This document shows, piece by piece, positions 33,794 through 42,210 of a DNA stretch of 64,000 nucleotides; positions within the stretch are counted from its first letter, which is position 1; each line of letters opens with the position of its first letter. The notes under the pieces are model-generated. The model saw only the letters and a program-made list of their open reading frames with translations. It did no database searches and was not told where the DNA came from. Source of the DNA: Paenibacillus sp. PastM-3 (GTDB taxonomy: Bacteria > Bacillota > Bacilli > Paenibacillales > Paenibacillaceae); assembly GCF_029893965.1 (NCBI RefSeq), contig NZ_JARXXP010000020.1:1-64000 (forward strand). Reading direction: 5' to 3'. The translations under genes and the position numbers were made by a program.

Positions 33794-34780
33794 TTATTCT
33801 CCGTAGCCTTGCGGATTGGCGGAATGCCAGTTCCAGGCGCTCTGGATAATTTCTTCAATGTCTGCCTTCTGCGGATTCCAGCCCAGAACCGACCGAGCTT
33901 TGGCCGAGGAAGCCACCAGTACTGCCGGGTCACCGGCGCGGCGTTCCTGGATCACTACCGGAATGTCCCGGCCGGTCACCTTGCGGGCCGATTCAATGAC
34001 CTGTTTCACAGAGAAGCCAAGTCCGTTGCCAAGGTTGAAGACATTGCTGGCACTGCCGCTGCGCAGGTAGGTTACCGCACGGATATGGGCGTCAGCCAGA
34101 TCGCTGACATGGATATAGTCACGGACGCAGGTTCCGTCTTCTGTCGGATAGTCGTCACCGAACACTGCAATGCTCTCGCGCTGTCCAAGAGCGGTCTGCA
34201 GCACCAGCGGAACGAGATGGCTCTCCGGACGGTGGTCTTCACCGATCTTGCCGCTGGCATGTGCGCCGGCTGCGTTGAAGTAGCGGAGGGCCACATACTT
34301 GATGCCCAGCACTTTGTCGAACCAGGCCATCATGCGCTCCATGGTCAGCTTGGTTTCACCGTAGACATTCGCCGGCTCGGTGCGGTCGCTTTCTTCAATC
34401 GGCACCTTCTCAGGTTCACCGTAGGTTGCCGCTGTGGAGGAAAAGACGATTTTGTCTACACCGGCATGCTGCATGGCTTCCAGAAGACACTGCGTACCGT
34501 ACACGTTATTGTCGTAGTATTTAACAGGGTCTTTCATGCTCTCGCCGACAAGGGAGCTGGCCGCGAAATGGATGACTGCTTCAATCTTATTTTCGGAAAA
34601 AAGCTTGGCCAGCAGCTCTTTGTCACGCAGATCGCCTTCATACAGCTTGCCGCCCAGCAGCGCCTCGCGGTGCCCTGTCAGCAGATTGTCAATGACTACA
34701 ACCTCTTCGCCCCGGTCCAGCAGCTCCGCTACCGTATGGGACCCGATATACCCTGCTCCGCCTGTTACTAAAATTGCCAT
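33794..34780 (-). CDS. galE: UDP-glucose 4-epimerase
   Basis: It interconverts UDP-galactose and UDP-glucose. A 328-residue extended SDR. The Rossmann motif is VTGGAGYIGSHT, the catalytic Ser/Thr is in FSSTAATYG and the Tyr/Lys pair in VYGETKLTMER. RYFNAAGA and NLGNGLGFSVKQVIE complete the GalE pattern. The start lies 1 bp after the galK stop, so translation is likely coupled. Confidence 0.98.
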   Translation of the reverse strand: MAILVTGGAGYIGSHTVAELLDRGEEVVVIDNLLTGHREALLGGKLYEGDLRDKELLAKLFSENKIEAVIHFAASSLVGESMKDPVKYYDNNVYGTQCLLEAMQHAGVDKIVFSSTAATYGEPEKVPIEESDRTEPANVYGETKLTMERMMAWFDKVLGIKYVALRYFNAAGAHASGKIGEDHRPESHLVPLVLQTALGQRESIAVFGDDYPTEDGTCVRDYIHVSDLADAHIRAVTYLRSGSASNVFNLGNGLGFSVKQVIESARKVTGRDIPVVIQERRAGDPAVLVASSAKARSVLGWNPQKADIEEIIQSAWNWHSANPQGYGE

Positions 34781-34781
34781 C

Positions 34782-35960
34782 TTACTTCACTCCTTCCAGT
34801 TCTTCTACACCATTGCCGATGCCGCATACATAAAATTCGCCGGTCAGACCGGTTCTTGCTGAATAAGCTTCGCCTACCTCGCGGATAAAGCGTTCTACAT
34901 CGTCTTCATGAACCAGTGATACTGTACATCCGCCAAAGCCTGCACCGGTCATCCGGGAGCCCAGTGTACCTGGAATGCGCTGTGCCTCCTCCACCATGAC
35001 ATCCAGCTCTTCGCAGCTTACTTCATACAAGTCGCGCAGCGATACGTGGGAGTCGTTCATGAACAGCCCGAACTGCTTCAGATCGTTGTTCTTCAGCACT
35101 TCTACAGAGTCAAGCACACGCTGGTTTTCTTCCACAACGTGGCGGGCCCGGCGCCGTACAGTCTCGTCGTCGATTTTATGCTGATGAAGCTCGAACTGCT
35201 CCGGCTTCATCTCTGCCAGATACGACAGGGAAGGCACTTCCTGCTTCAGAATCGCCAGCGCTTCTTCACATTGGCTGCGGCGCTCGTTATATTTGGAGTC
35301 TACCAGACCTCTCTTTTTGTTCGTATTGCCGATTACCAGCTTGTAGGCTCCGGTCGCGAAGGGAACCAGGCTGTATTCCAGTGTGTCACACATCAGGAGG
35401 ATCGCGTGATCACGCTTGCCGTTGGCTACTGCGAACTGGTCCATAATCCCCGAGTTGACGCCGACGTACTGGTTCTCGGCACGCTGGGACAGGAGGGCAA
35501 TTTCAACCGTATCGGTATCTCCGCCCAGCAGGGACAGGAAGGCATAGCCTGTAACTACTTCGATGGAAGCGGAGGATGAAAGGCCGGAGCCGTTCGGGAT
35601 TTCACCGTGGAACAGCAGATCGTAGCCGCCGGAGAGCGGAAGATCCTTCTTGGCCAGCTCAACCAGAACGCCGACAGGGTAGTCGACCCATTCGCCGGTT
35701 TTGGCTTTGCCGATTTCACTGTAGTCAATGGAAGCTGTGTAAGGAAAGTTCGTGGAAGCGAACTGCACCTTGCTGTCGCTGCGCGGACGCACGATCAAAG
35801 TTGTTCCGAAATCCAGTGCTGCCGGGAACACATAACCGCCGTTATAGTCCAGATGCTCGCCGATCAGATTCACACGGCCCGGAGCGTAGAATACACGCGC
35901 CTCCTCCGTGCTCTCCCCATACTTCTCGATAAATTTGCTGTTAAGTTCCTGTATGCTCAT
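34782..35960 (-). CDS. galK: Galactokinase
   Basis: It phosphorylates galactose at C1 with ATP, the entry step of the Leloir pathway. It is a GHMP kinase: substrate signature GRVNLIGEHLDYNGGYVFP, ATP loop PNGSGLSSSASIEV, and GFGGCTVSLV near the C-terminus. The ATG at 35960 (SIQELNSKF) is preferred to a GTG three codons upstream because TGGAG is spaced 8 nt from it. First gene of the operon, divergent from an AraC-type regulator. Confidence 0.97.
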   Translation of the reverse strand: MSIQELNSKFIEKYGESTEEARVFYAPGRVNLIGEHLDYNGGYVFPAALDFGTTLIVRPRSDSKVQFASTNFPYTASIDYSEIGKAKTGEWVDYPVGVLVELAKKDLPLSGGYDLLFHGEIPNGSGLSSSASIEVVTGYAFLSLLGGDTDTVEIALLSQRAENQYVGVNSGIMDQFAVANGKRDHAILLMCDTLEYSLVPFATGAYKLVIGNTNKKRGLVDSKYNERRSQCEEALAILKQEVPSLSYLAEMKPEQFELHQHKIDDETVRRRARHVVEENQRVLDSVEVLKNNDLKQFGLFMNDSHVSLRDLYEVSCEELDVMVEEAQRIPGTLGSRMTGAGFGGCTVSLVHEDDVERFIREVGEAYSARTGLTGEFYVCGIGNGVEELEGVK

Positions 35961-36033
35961 TAATGCCACTCCATCCTTTCGCTGGTTTCACTCTTTGGTC
36001 TTAGGTTCTTTTGCTTGCGTCCTTTATGGTTAC

Positions 36034-36063
36034 ATTATAATAAAATCAGACTTGCCCTGATAA
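36034..36063 (-). promoter_or_regulatory. Candidate promoter of galKET
   Basis: On the minus strand TTATCA (36058-36063) and a consensus TATAAT (36034-36039) have an 18-bp spacer. It lies about 75 bp ahead of galK, in the divergent region shared with the AraC gene. Confidence 0.5.
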
Positions 36064-36200
36064 TGCAATCATGTGTGTAATGTATGGATAAATGTGACTT
36101 CGCGCGTTATACTTTGAACAGGCCGGGCTTCAGGTTCTGAAGCCGCCTCCCTATCTGCAGGGCATTGACAGCGTTAACTCTAGGGAAAGGATCTGTCCGT

Positions 36201-37058
36201 GTGGAACATACTTATTCCGTAGGCTCTAACCCCGTGTACTATGACAGCCAGAATCTGCATGTGCTGTTTGCCGGCGAGAGCCAGACCCTGCCGGTCCATC
36301 AGGCCGGACCCAAAATCTACGATTACTACCTGCTCCATTTCGTTGAATCCGGCTACGGCCAGTTCACTACCGAGCACCGTAAATATTCGCTGGGGCCGGG
36401 CGACTGCTTCCTGATCCACCCCGGCCAGCTCGTCAGCTATGTCTCGGACCGGCAGCAGCCCTGGCGGTACCGCTGGGCGGCTTTTACCGGAGCTGATGCC
36501 GATGCCCTTGTGCTTCAGGCAGGCTTTGCACCGCAGCAGCCGGTGCTTCAGACCGCAGAGGGAACCGTATTCCCTTCGGCACTTGCCGGGATGATGCAGG
36601 CTTTCTATGCCAATAAAGAAAGCGCCCATCTTACTTCCCTCGGCTACCTGTACCTTGTCATCGGAGAAGCAGCCGAACGGCATCTCTCCGCATCACGGCT
36701 GCCGGGGGCAGAATCCCAGGTCAAGCGCACCGTGAAGCAGATGATCCATTATATGGCTTCCCAATATGCCCACCCGGTATCCATTGAACAGATGTGCGGC
36801 AGCCTGGGGTACAACCGGGCTTACCTGTCACGGATTTTCAAGCAGGAGACCGGCCTTTCGCCGGTCACTTACCTGCTCAAGCTGCGCATTGAGAAATCGC
36901 GCCAGCTGCTGCGCGAACGCCCCGAGCTGTCCGTCGAGCAGGTAGCCGCTTCGGTAGGACTGACCGATGCGCTCTATTTCTCCCGCCAGTTCAAGCGGTT
37001 CTGCGCCCAGTCCCCGACTGCCTACCGTCTGGCCACGGCCAGACACGGGGAGAAGTAG
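36201..37058 (+). CDS. AraC family transcriptional regulator, probably of galKET
   Basis: It has a cupin-like sugar-sensing N-terminal domain (residues ~15-150, HRKYSLGPGDCFLIHPGQLVSY) and a C-terminal pair of HTH motifs (VSIEQMCGSLGYNRAYLSRIFKQ; SVEQVAASVGLTDALYFSRQFKRF). The frame opens at a TTG (36165) without an RBS. GTG at 36201 is chosen because AGGGAAAGGA lies 9 nt upstream, giving 285 residues. Divergent placement next to galK suggests it activates the gal genes; the ligand is inferred, not shown. Confidence 0.9.
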   Translation: MEHTYSVGSNPVYYDSQNLHVLFAGESQTLPVHQAGPKIYDYYLLHFVESGYGQFTTEHRKYSLGPGDCFLIHPGQLVSYVSDRQQPWRYRWAAFTGADADALVLQAGFAPQQPVLQTAEGTVFPSALAGMMQAFYANKESAHLTSLGYLYLVIGEAAERHLSASRLPGAESQVKRTVKQMIHYMASQYAHPVSIEQMCGSLGYNRAYLSRIFKQETGLSPVTYLLKLRIEKSRQLLRERPELSVEQVAASVGLTDALYFSRQFKRFCAQSPTAYRLATARHGEK

Positions 37059-37136
37059 CCGGCTTTGCTTCCTGGCGGGCTCCGGCATAAGCTGGCTGTT
37101 CTTAATCTTTCTGCCAGCTTCATCTTTATGTAAAGC

Positions 37137-37172
37137 AACAGCCCGTATCCTTTCCGGAAACGGGCTGTTTGG
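37137..37172 (+). terminator. Terminator of the AraC regulator gene
   Basis: AACAGCCCGT pairs with ACGGGCTGTT around a 12-nt loop and is followed by TTGGATTTCTCT; the T-run is weak. Confidence 0.65.
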
Positions 37173-37236
37173 ATTTCTCTGCTGTAGCTTTTAATTACGA
37201 ATTTCAAGAAATATTTCGGCAAAAGACTGGCTAATC

Positions 37237-37436
37237 AAACTAAGTGGAAAACCGCCAACTAATTCCGGGCTAACTACTGCTGCGAAGAATCTAGCTGGAA
37301 AAATGCTACTTAATGATACACTTTTCGCTTCAAACGGTGGTTTCAGCCTGAAATAAGATACGATTTTCCAACTAATTATTAGAAAAGCTTGTAAACAGTG
37401 AAATTAGGTGGCGAAAATCCAACTAAGTACCGGGCT
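37237..37436. repeat. Iterated intergenic motif (2 long, 2 partial copies)
   Basis: Copy A (37237-37271) and copy B (37401-37436) align over about 35 bp and share CCAACTAA and CCGGGCT. Partial copies lie at 37288-37317 and 37357-37382 (TTTTCCAACTAATTA). Each copy has TGG...CCA halves that could fold back. Such runs recall dispersed Paenibacillus intergenic repeats, but family membership is inferred. Confidence 0.6.
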
Positions 37437-37494
37437 CGCTCCCAACTTTTCAGCTGAACTTTGAAAGAACGCACCAACTCTACCGGCTGGCTCC

Positions 37495-38499
37495 TCAAAC
37501 CTCGCTCTCAGTCTTCAGGATCGTATCGATCCGGTCCAGCTCCTCCTGTGCGAATGCCGGGTGGGACAGGCAGGCGATGTTCTCCTCAATCTGGCTGATC
37601 CGGCTGGCCCCGATCAGCGCCGAGGTCACCTTACCCTGCCGCAGGGTCCACTGGAGTGCAAGCTGTGCCAGGCTCTGGCCGCGTGTGACAGCCAGCTGGT
37701 TAAGGGCGCGGATCTTACGCTGTACCTCGGGTGTGATTCCGCTCTCATCCAGCGCCGCAGACGGACCGGCTGCCCGTGAATCCCCGGGGATGCCGTTAAG
37801 GTATTTACTCGTCAGCAGGCCCTGCGCCAGCGGAGTGAAGGCAATCGTGCCGACTCCATTGTCTTCGAGCACCTGCTGCAGCCCGCCTTCAATCCAGCGG
37901 TCCAGCATGGAATAGCGCGGCTGGTGAATCAGCAGCGGCGTACCCAGCTCCTTCAGAATACGGATCGCCTCCACCGTCTGCTCCGCCGTATAGTTGGATA
38001 ATCCGATGTAAAGCGCCTTGCCCGAACGGACGGCATAGTCCAGCGCCCCCATTGTTTCTTCAAGCGGCGTCTCCGGGTCCGGGCGGTGGGAATAGAAAAT
38101 ATCAACATAGTCGAGCCCGAGCCGCTTCAGGCTCTGATCCAGACTGGCGAGCATGTATTTCCGTGAGCCCCAGTCACCATACGGCCCCGGCCACATATAA
38201 TATCCCGCCTTGGTGGAAATAATCATTTCATCGCGGTAAGCGTAAAGATCACGGCTGAGCACTTTGCCGAACAGCTCCTCTGCCGAGCCCGGGGGCGGAC
38301 CGTAATTGTTCGCCAGGTCAAAATGGGTAATGCCGAGATCAAACGAGCGGGTGATCATTTCCCGGCCGTTCTCATAGGTATTGATTCCTCCAAAGTTATG
38401 CCACAGCCCCAGCGATATTGCCGGCAGCTTAAGGCCTGACCTGCCCGAGCGGTTGTAATGCATTCCTTCATACCGTTCATCGCTAGCCACATATACCAT
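37495..38499 (-). CDS. Aldo/keto reductase (YghZ-like)
   Basis: NADPH-dependent reduction of small aldehydes, with L-glyceraldehyde-3-phosphate as the substrate of the E. coli YghZ relative. 334 residues, TIM barrel. The start VASDERYEGMHYNRSGRSGLKLP and LGLWHNFG match that subfamily closely. The catalytic tetrad can be seen: Asp and Tyr in DLANNYGPPPGS, Lys in STKAGYYM, His in YSHRPDPETP. RBS GCAGGGA precedes the ATG. Single gene. Confidence 0.94.
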   Translation of the reverse strand: MVYVASDERYEGMHYNRSGRSGLKLPAISLGLWHNFGGINTYENGREMITRSFDLGITHFDLANNYGPPPGSAEELFGKVLSRDLYAYRDEMIISTKAGYYMWPGPYGDWGSRKYMLASLDQSLKRLGLDYVDIFYSHRPDPETPLEETMGALDYAVRSGKALYIGLSNYTAEQTVEAIRILKELGTPLLIHQPRYSMLDRWIEGGLQQVLEDNGVGTIAFTPLAQGLLTSKYLNGIPGDSRAAGPSAALDESGITPEVQRKIRALNQLAVTRGQSLAQLALQWTLRQGKVTSALIGASRISQIEENIACLSHPAFAQEELDRIDTILKTESEV

Positions 38500-38593
38500 T
38501 GCTGATCCCTGCCTCTCGCTAACCTCTATTGGTTATCTACCCTAATTTAAACCTGGCGCTGACATTATAATCTGCCACTTACGGAATTGCGGT

Positions 38594-39331
38594 TCACAGC
38601 TGCCCCATTATCCTTCCCATAACCTCCCCGATCCGATCAGTAATAATCAGATCCGCCCGGTCGTCATAAGGAGTCGGCTCCCCGTTCAGCAGAACGGTAT
38701 GGCGCCCGTGGAAATAGGTGACGAGGCTGGCTGCCGGCTGTACAGTCAGCGAAGTGCCGCCGATAATCAGCAGGTCGGCAGCAGAGATTGCTGCAACAGA
38801 TCCGATCAGCACATCATGATCGAGCTCTTCTTCATACAGCACCACATCCGGCTTGATGATGTCTCCGCAAGCTTCACAGCGCGGCACCCTTTCAGCCGAG
38901 CCTGTAACAGCCTCCAGGGGATAGAAGCAGCCGCAGCCCATGCAATGGTTGCGGTGTACCGAGCCATGAAGCTCAAATACGGCACGGCTCCCCGCCTTCT
39001 GATGCAAGCCGTCAATATTCTGCGTAATGACCGCCTTCAGCTTGCCCTGGCCCTCAAGCTCGGCAAGCAGCAGATGGGCGCCGTTCGGAACGGCCTCCGG
39101 GTGAAGCATTTTACTGCGGTAAAAATCAAAAAAAATGTCCGGAGAGGACATAAAAAACCGGCGGCTGAGCATGACCTCAGGCGGATATGGGGAGTTATGC
39201 TCACTCTGATACAGTCCGGCCGCAGAGCGGAAATCGGGAATACCGCTTTCCGTAGAGGTTCCGGCACCGCCGAAGAATACAATATTTCCGCTGTTCTTAA
39301 TCCAGGAAACCAGTGTCTGCACTTGATCCAT
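38594..39331 (-). CDS. NAD-dependent protein deacylase, Sir2 family
   Basis: It removes acyl groups from lysines using NAD+. ~245 residues. NAD site GGAGTSTESGIPDFR (GAGIS in many relatives is GAGTS here), TQNIDGLHQKAGS, catalytic His in ELHGSVHRNHC. The zinc cysteines are HCMGCG and RCEACG, and GTSLTVQPAASL is the distal NAD loop. The start is set at the ATG in SMDQVQTLV. The frame opens at a GTG five codons earlier that overlaps the RBS GAAAGGTG. It clusters with the HAD gene downstream of it in reading order on the same strand, but has no obvious substrate partner. Confidence 0.94.
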   Translation of the reverse strand: MDQVQTLVSWIKNSGNIVFFGGAGTSTESGIPDFRSAAGLYQSEHNSPYPPEVMLSRRFFMSSPDIFFDFYRSKMLHPEAVPNGAHLLLAELEGQGKLKAVITQNIDGLHQKAGSRAVFELHGSVHRNHCMGCGCFYPLEAVTGSAERVPRCEACGDIIKPDVVLYEEELDHDVLIGSVAAISAADLLIIGGTSLTVQPAASLVTYFHGRHTVLLNGEPTPYDDRADLIITDRIGEVMGRIMGQL

Positions 39332-39363
39332 ACTCTGCACACGCACCTTTCAACAAACCGAAT

Positions 39364-40131
39364 TTAATCCGAAATGCGAAGCTGATGATACCCGGTAATA
39401 ATGGCGTCCGCATCCAGCAGATGGTCTGCGGCTCCATCCGGCGAGATTCCGACGGACAGCAGCAGACCGGCTCCTTTGCCGAGCTGCATATCTGCGTTGC
39501 TGTCACCGATAATTACGGTGTTCTCAGACAGAACCCCCAGTTCACGGCAAGCCGTCTCAGCCATTTCGGGCGCCGGCTTGCCCTGACGTACACGGTCTCT
39601 TGTCACCACTGTCTGAAAAAAACCTTCGATACCCATCCATTCCAGCTGCTCACCAGTCGTACCGGCTCCGTCTGAAGTAACAACTCCGAGCTTCAGCCCT
39701 GCAGCTGCACACTGCTGCAGAAACGGCAGCAGCCCCGGCAAAGGTACAGCAGTACGGCGGGCACGCAGCTCATTCATCGCCTCCTTGACGATGGCGTTGA
39801 CGCGGGCCAGCGCTTCATTCCAGGGAACGCCGGCCCCATACAGATGCCAGGCCAGTATGCCTGTTGTTTCTTCGGCAGTAGCCATCGCCAGCGGCCCGGC
39901 CGGGTCATAGCCGGTCAGTTTGCCGTCAGCGCCGTGCCGGGTCCCGAGCACACGGGACAGATCCGGCAGGCGGCTGCCCCCTATAAGCGCCAGCTGGTTG
40001 TCCAGCTCCTGTAATACCAGCTCTGCCCAGGCTCCCCATGTCGCGAGCAGGTCCAGCAGAGTGCCGTCCTTGTCAAATAATATGCACTGGCAGGGTACAG
40101 CCAGATGATTAACATGCAGCTGCGGCATCAT
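39364..40131 (-). CDS. HAD superfamily hydrolase (phosphoglycolate phosphatase-like)
   Basis: A 255-residue small-molecule phosphatase of unknown substrate. HAD motif I is FDKDGTLLDL with the nucleophile Asp, motif II GVVTSDGAG, motif III Lys in RQGKPAPE and motif IV VIIGDSNADMQLG. A helical cap lies between motifs I and II (residues ~35-125). AGGAGG lies 3 nt before the first ATG and 6 nt before the second, so the start may be one codon later. It stands 32 bp upstream of the sirtuin gene, so they may be co-transcribed. Confidence 0.9.
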   Translation of the reverse strand: MMPQLHVNHLAVPCQCILFDKDGTLLDLLATWGAWAELVLQELDNQLALIGGSRLPDLSRVLGTRHGADGKLTGYDPAGPLAMATAEETTGILAWHLYGAGVPWNEALARVNAIVKEAMNELRARRTAVPLPGLLPFLQQCAAAGLKLGVVTSDGAGTTGEQLEWMGIEGFFQTVVTRDRVRQGKPAPEMAETACRELGVLSENTVIIGDSNADMQLGKGAGLLLSVGISPDGAADHLLDADAIITGYHQLRISD

Positions 40132-40155
40132 CCGCCTCCTCTCGTTTTTTATATA

Positions 40156-40896
40156 TCAGCGCAGGTTGCCCAGCCAGTCCAGCATAGCCCGCGCGGTGCG
40201 GGTCTGCTGCTCTTCTTCCGTGATGGAAGCTTCCCCGTCGCCCTTTTGCTTCCCGTAGCTTCCGAACTGGGCGTGATTTCCGCCCTCAATGGAGAAATAA
40301 ACGGTATTTCCGGGCAAATAGGCACGGCCTTCGTTGTAATTCTCTTTGTTGACTACTGTATCTGCCGTACCCAACACAGACAAGACAGACAGCGTCGTGT
40401 CCTTCAGGCTGCCTTTCTCATCCGGGTAGGATGCGAGGTAAAAGACACCCTCCAGCTGATCTGCATGCTCTGCCGCATATCGCGATGCCATAACACCGCC
40501 CAGAGAGTGGCCGCCGATCACGAAGGACTGCTGCGGATGAGCGCTGATGATCTCCTCTGCGGCATCCCCTTTAATGACAGCCAGATTGAATGGCATCTTG
40601 GCTATGTAGAACGGATGGCCTGCGGTGGCAATTCTTTTGGCCAGTGGTGCGTACGCTTCCGCTTCCACAAGCGCACCCGGATAAAAAATAACGGCAGTGC
40701 CGCTTGCGACCGCCGGCTCAAAGGAAATCCAGCCATCATTCTGTTCTACAGTGACCCCTCCGGCGGAGAGCATTGCGGTCTCGGCATTTTGTCCCGGCTC
40801 ATACGGTGTCAGGTATCTCCACAACAGAAGTCCGGCAACAACCAGAAGCACTGCAAGCGACAGGAGAGCCCTGCGTTTGTTTATTATTTTCTTCAT
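40156..40896 (-). CDS. Membrane-anchored alpha/beta hydrolase
   Basis: 246 residues with an N-terminal hydrophobic anchor (ALLSLAVLLVVAGLLLWRYL, residues ~10-30) and an alpha/beta-hydrolase domain outside. The nucleophile Ser lies in GGHSLGGVMASRYA, the Asp probably in SVLGTADTVVN and the His in GGNHAQFGSYG. It resembles the alpha/beta hydrolase fold-5 group often placed next to cell-envelope genes; the ester substrate is unknown. Confidence 0.9.
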   Translation of the reverse strand: MKKIINKRRALLSLAVLLVVAGLLLWRYLTPYEPGQNAETAMLSAGGVTVEQNDGWISFEPAVASGTAVIFYPGALVEAEAYAPLAKRIATAGHPFYIAKMPFNLAVIKGDAAEEIISAHPQQSFVIGGHSLGGVMASRYAAEHADQLEGVFYLASYPDEKGSLKDTTLSVLSVLGTADTVVNKENYNEGRAYLPGNTVYFSIEGGNHAQFGSYGKQKGDGEASITEEEQQTRTARAMLDWLGNLR

Positions 40897-41095
40897 ATAG
40901 ATTCACTCCCGTGTACTGCATAGAGAAAATTATAGTGGAATCAAAGAAATCAAACAACCTTCAACATATCGCCACAAATACAGCCTCTGATAGCGCTTTC
41001 CATTGTGATTGAATTCACAATAACGAGCTCCAAAAAGATGTATTTTAAAATTAAATTAAAAACTTTTGCATTGTGCAACTTTTGGGGGTTAAACC

Positions 41096-42136
41096 ATGGA
41101 GAGGGAGAATACGCTGGAGGCGCGCGGAGAAACATTTTTTCTCAACCTGCGCTTCATGCTTATCGTCACAGTATTTGCCGGTAATGCGATCGAACCGTTA
41201 ATCAGCAGAATGAGCGGCATGCACGGGCTATACATGTGGATTTTCAGCTTTCATATGCCGTTGTTCGTGCTGGTAACCGGTTATTTTGCCGGCAAGAGCC
41301 TTACCGGAGGCGCGGGCCGCAAGGTACTCCTGCAGATCGGTATGCAGTACCTGATTTTTCAGACCCTGTATTCAGCACTGGATGTTTCCCTTTTCCAGGT
41401 AGACGGCATTCATCACTCCGTATTCGCACCCTATCTGCTCCTATGGTTTCTGGCCAGCCATGCCTGCTGGCGCCTGCTGATGCTCGGTATGGGCAAATGG
41501 TCCGCACCCGCACAAATTGCTTTTGCTGTAACGGCCGGCGTGGCTGTCGGCTATCTGCAGGTTGACGGGGTCTGGTTCAGCATCAGCCGCACCTTTGTCT
41601 ATCTGCCTTACTTCGTAATCGGCTATCATTTCTCTTTCGGCGCCTTCACCAGGCTGTACCGCAAATATATCAAAGCAGCCGCAGCCGCTGCCTCATTGCT
41701 GTTTCTGGCCGTTCTGGCCGCGGCAAGTCCCGAGCTTCCGCTTGGCTGGCTGTACGGCAATATGACTTACCTGCAGCTTGGCGCTGGCGAATGGTATGCA
41801 GGTGTATACCGGCTGGCGCTATACGCGGTGCAGATTGCCGCATCCCTTGCTTTTATCGGGCTCGTGCCCTATGGTGTGAGCCGGATGACCGACTGGGGCC
41901 GCCGTACGCTGTATGTCTTCCTGCTGCACGGCTTTATTGTCCGGATGGCTGCAGTCTCCGGAATCTACGGCTATCTCGGCAATACCGCCGGAGCCCTTCT
42001 GCTGCTGCTCGCAGCCGTTCTCTGCACTATACTGCTGGCCCAGCCGGCAGTCAAACGGTGGCTGCACCCGCTGGTTGAACCGCCGGTGGACTGGATGATC
42101 AGTCTGCAGCGCGCTGCGCTGCGGCGTACGCCCTGA
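41096..42136 (+). CDS. Acyltransferase family membrane protein
   Basis: A 346-residue protein with about ten membrane helices. The N-terminal block LRFMLIVTVFAGNAIEPL and FHMPLFVLVTGYFAGKS are typical of acyltransferase-3 proteins that O-acetylate cell-surface sugars. The gene is preceded by GGGGG 7 nt before the ATG. It is alone, with terminators on the far side, and its acceptor cannot be predicted. Confidence 0.88.
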   Translation: MERENTLEARGETFFLNLRFMLIVTVFAGNAIEPLISRMSGMHGLYMWIFSFHMPLFVLVTGYFAGKSLTGGAGRKVLLQIGMQYLIFQTLYSALDVSLFQVDGIHHSVFAPYLLLWFLASHACWRLLMLGMGKWSAPAQIAFAVTAGVAVGYLQVDGVWFSISRTFVYLPYFVIGYHFSFGAFTRLYRKYIKAAAAAASLLFLAVLAAASPELPLGWLYGNMTYLQLGAGEWYAGVYRLALYAVQIAASLAFIGLVPYGVSRMTDWGRRTLYVFLLHGFIVRMAAVSGIYGYLGNTAGALLLLLAAVLCTILLAQPAVKRWLHPLVEPPVDWMISLQRAALRRTP

Positions 42137-42150
42137 GCTTTCCTGCAATA

Positions 42151-42210
42151 AAACGCAAACGCCCTGTCCCGGAGTGGTCATCACTCGTGAAGCAGGGCGT
42201 TTGCGATTTT
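42151..42210. terminator. Bidirectional terminator with 13-bp stem
   Basis: CGCAAACGCCCTG pairs perfectly with CAGGGCGTTTGCG; the loop itself holds a GAGTG-GTCAT-CACTC hairpin. A T-run lies on each side. It ends the acyltransferase gene and the convergent regulator gene. Confidence 0.9.

Larger units (their letters stand above)
37059..37494. other. Intergenic region with terminator and an iterated motif
   Basis: 436 bp with no gene. A terminator-like hairpin is followed by a stretch with several related copies of a TTAG-TTGG / CCAACTAA motif. Confidence 0.7.
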
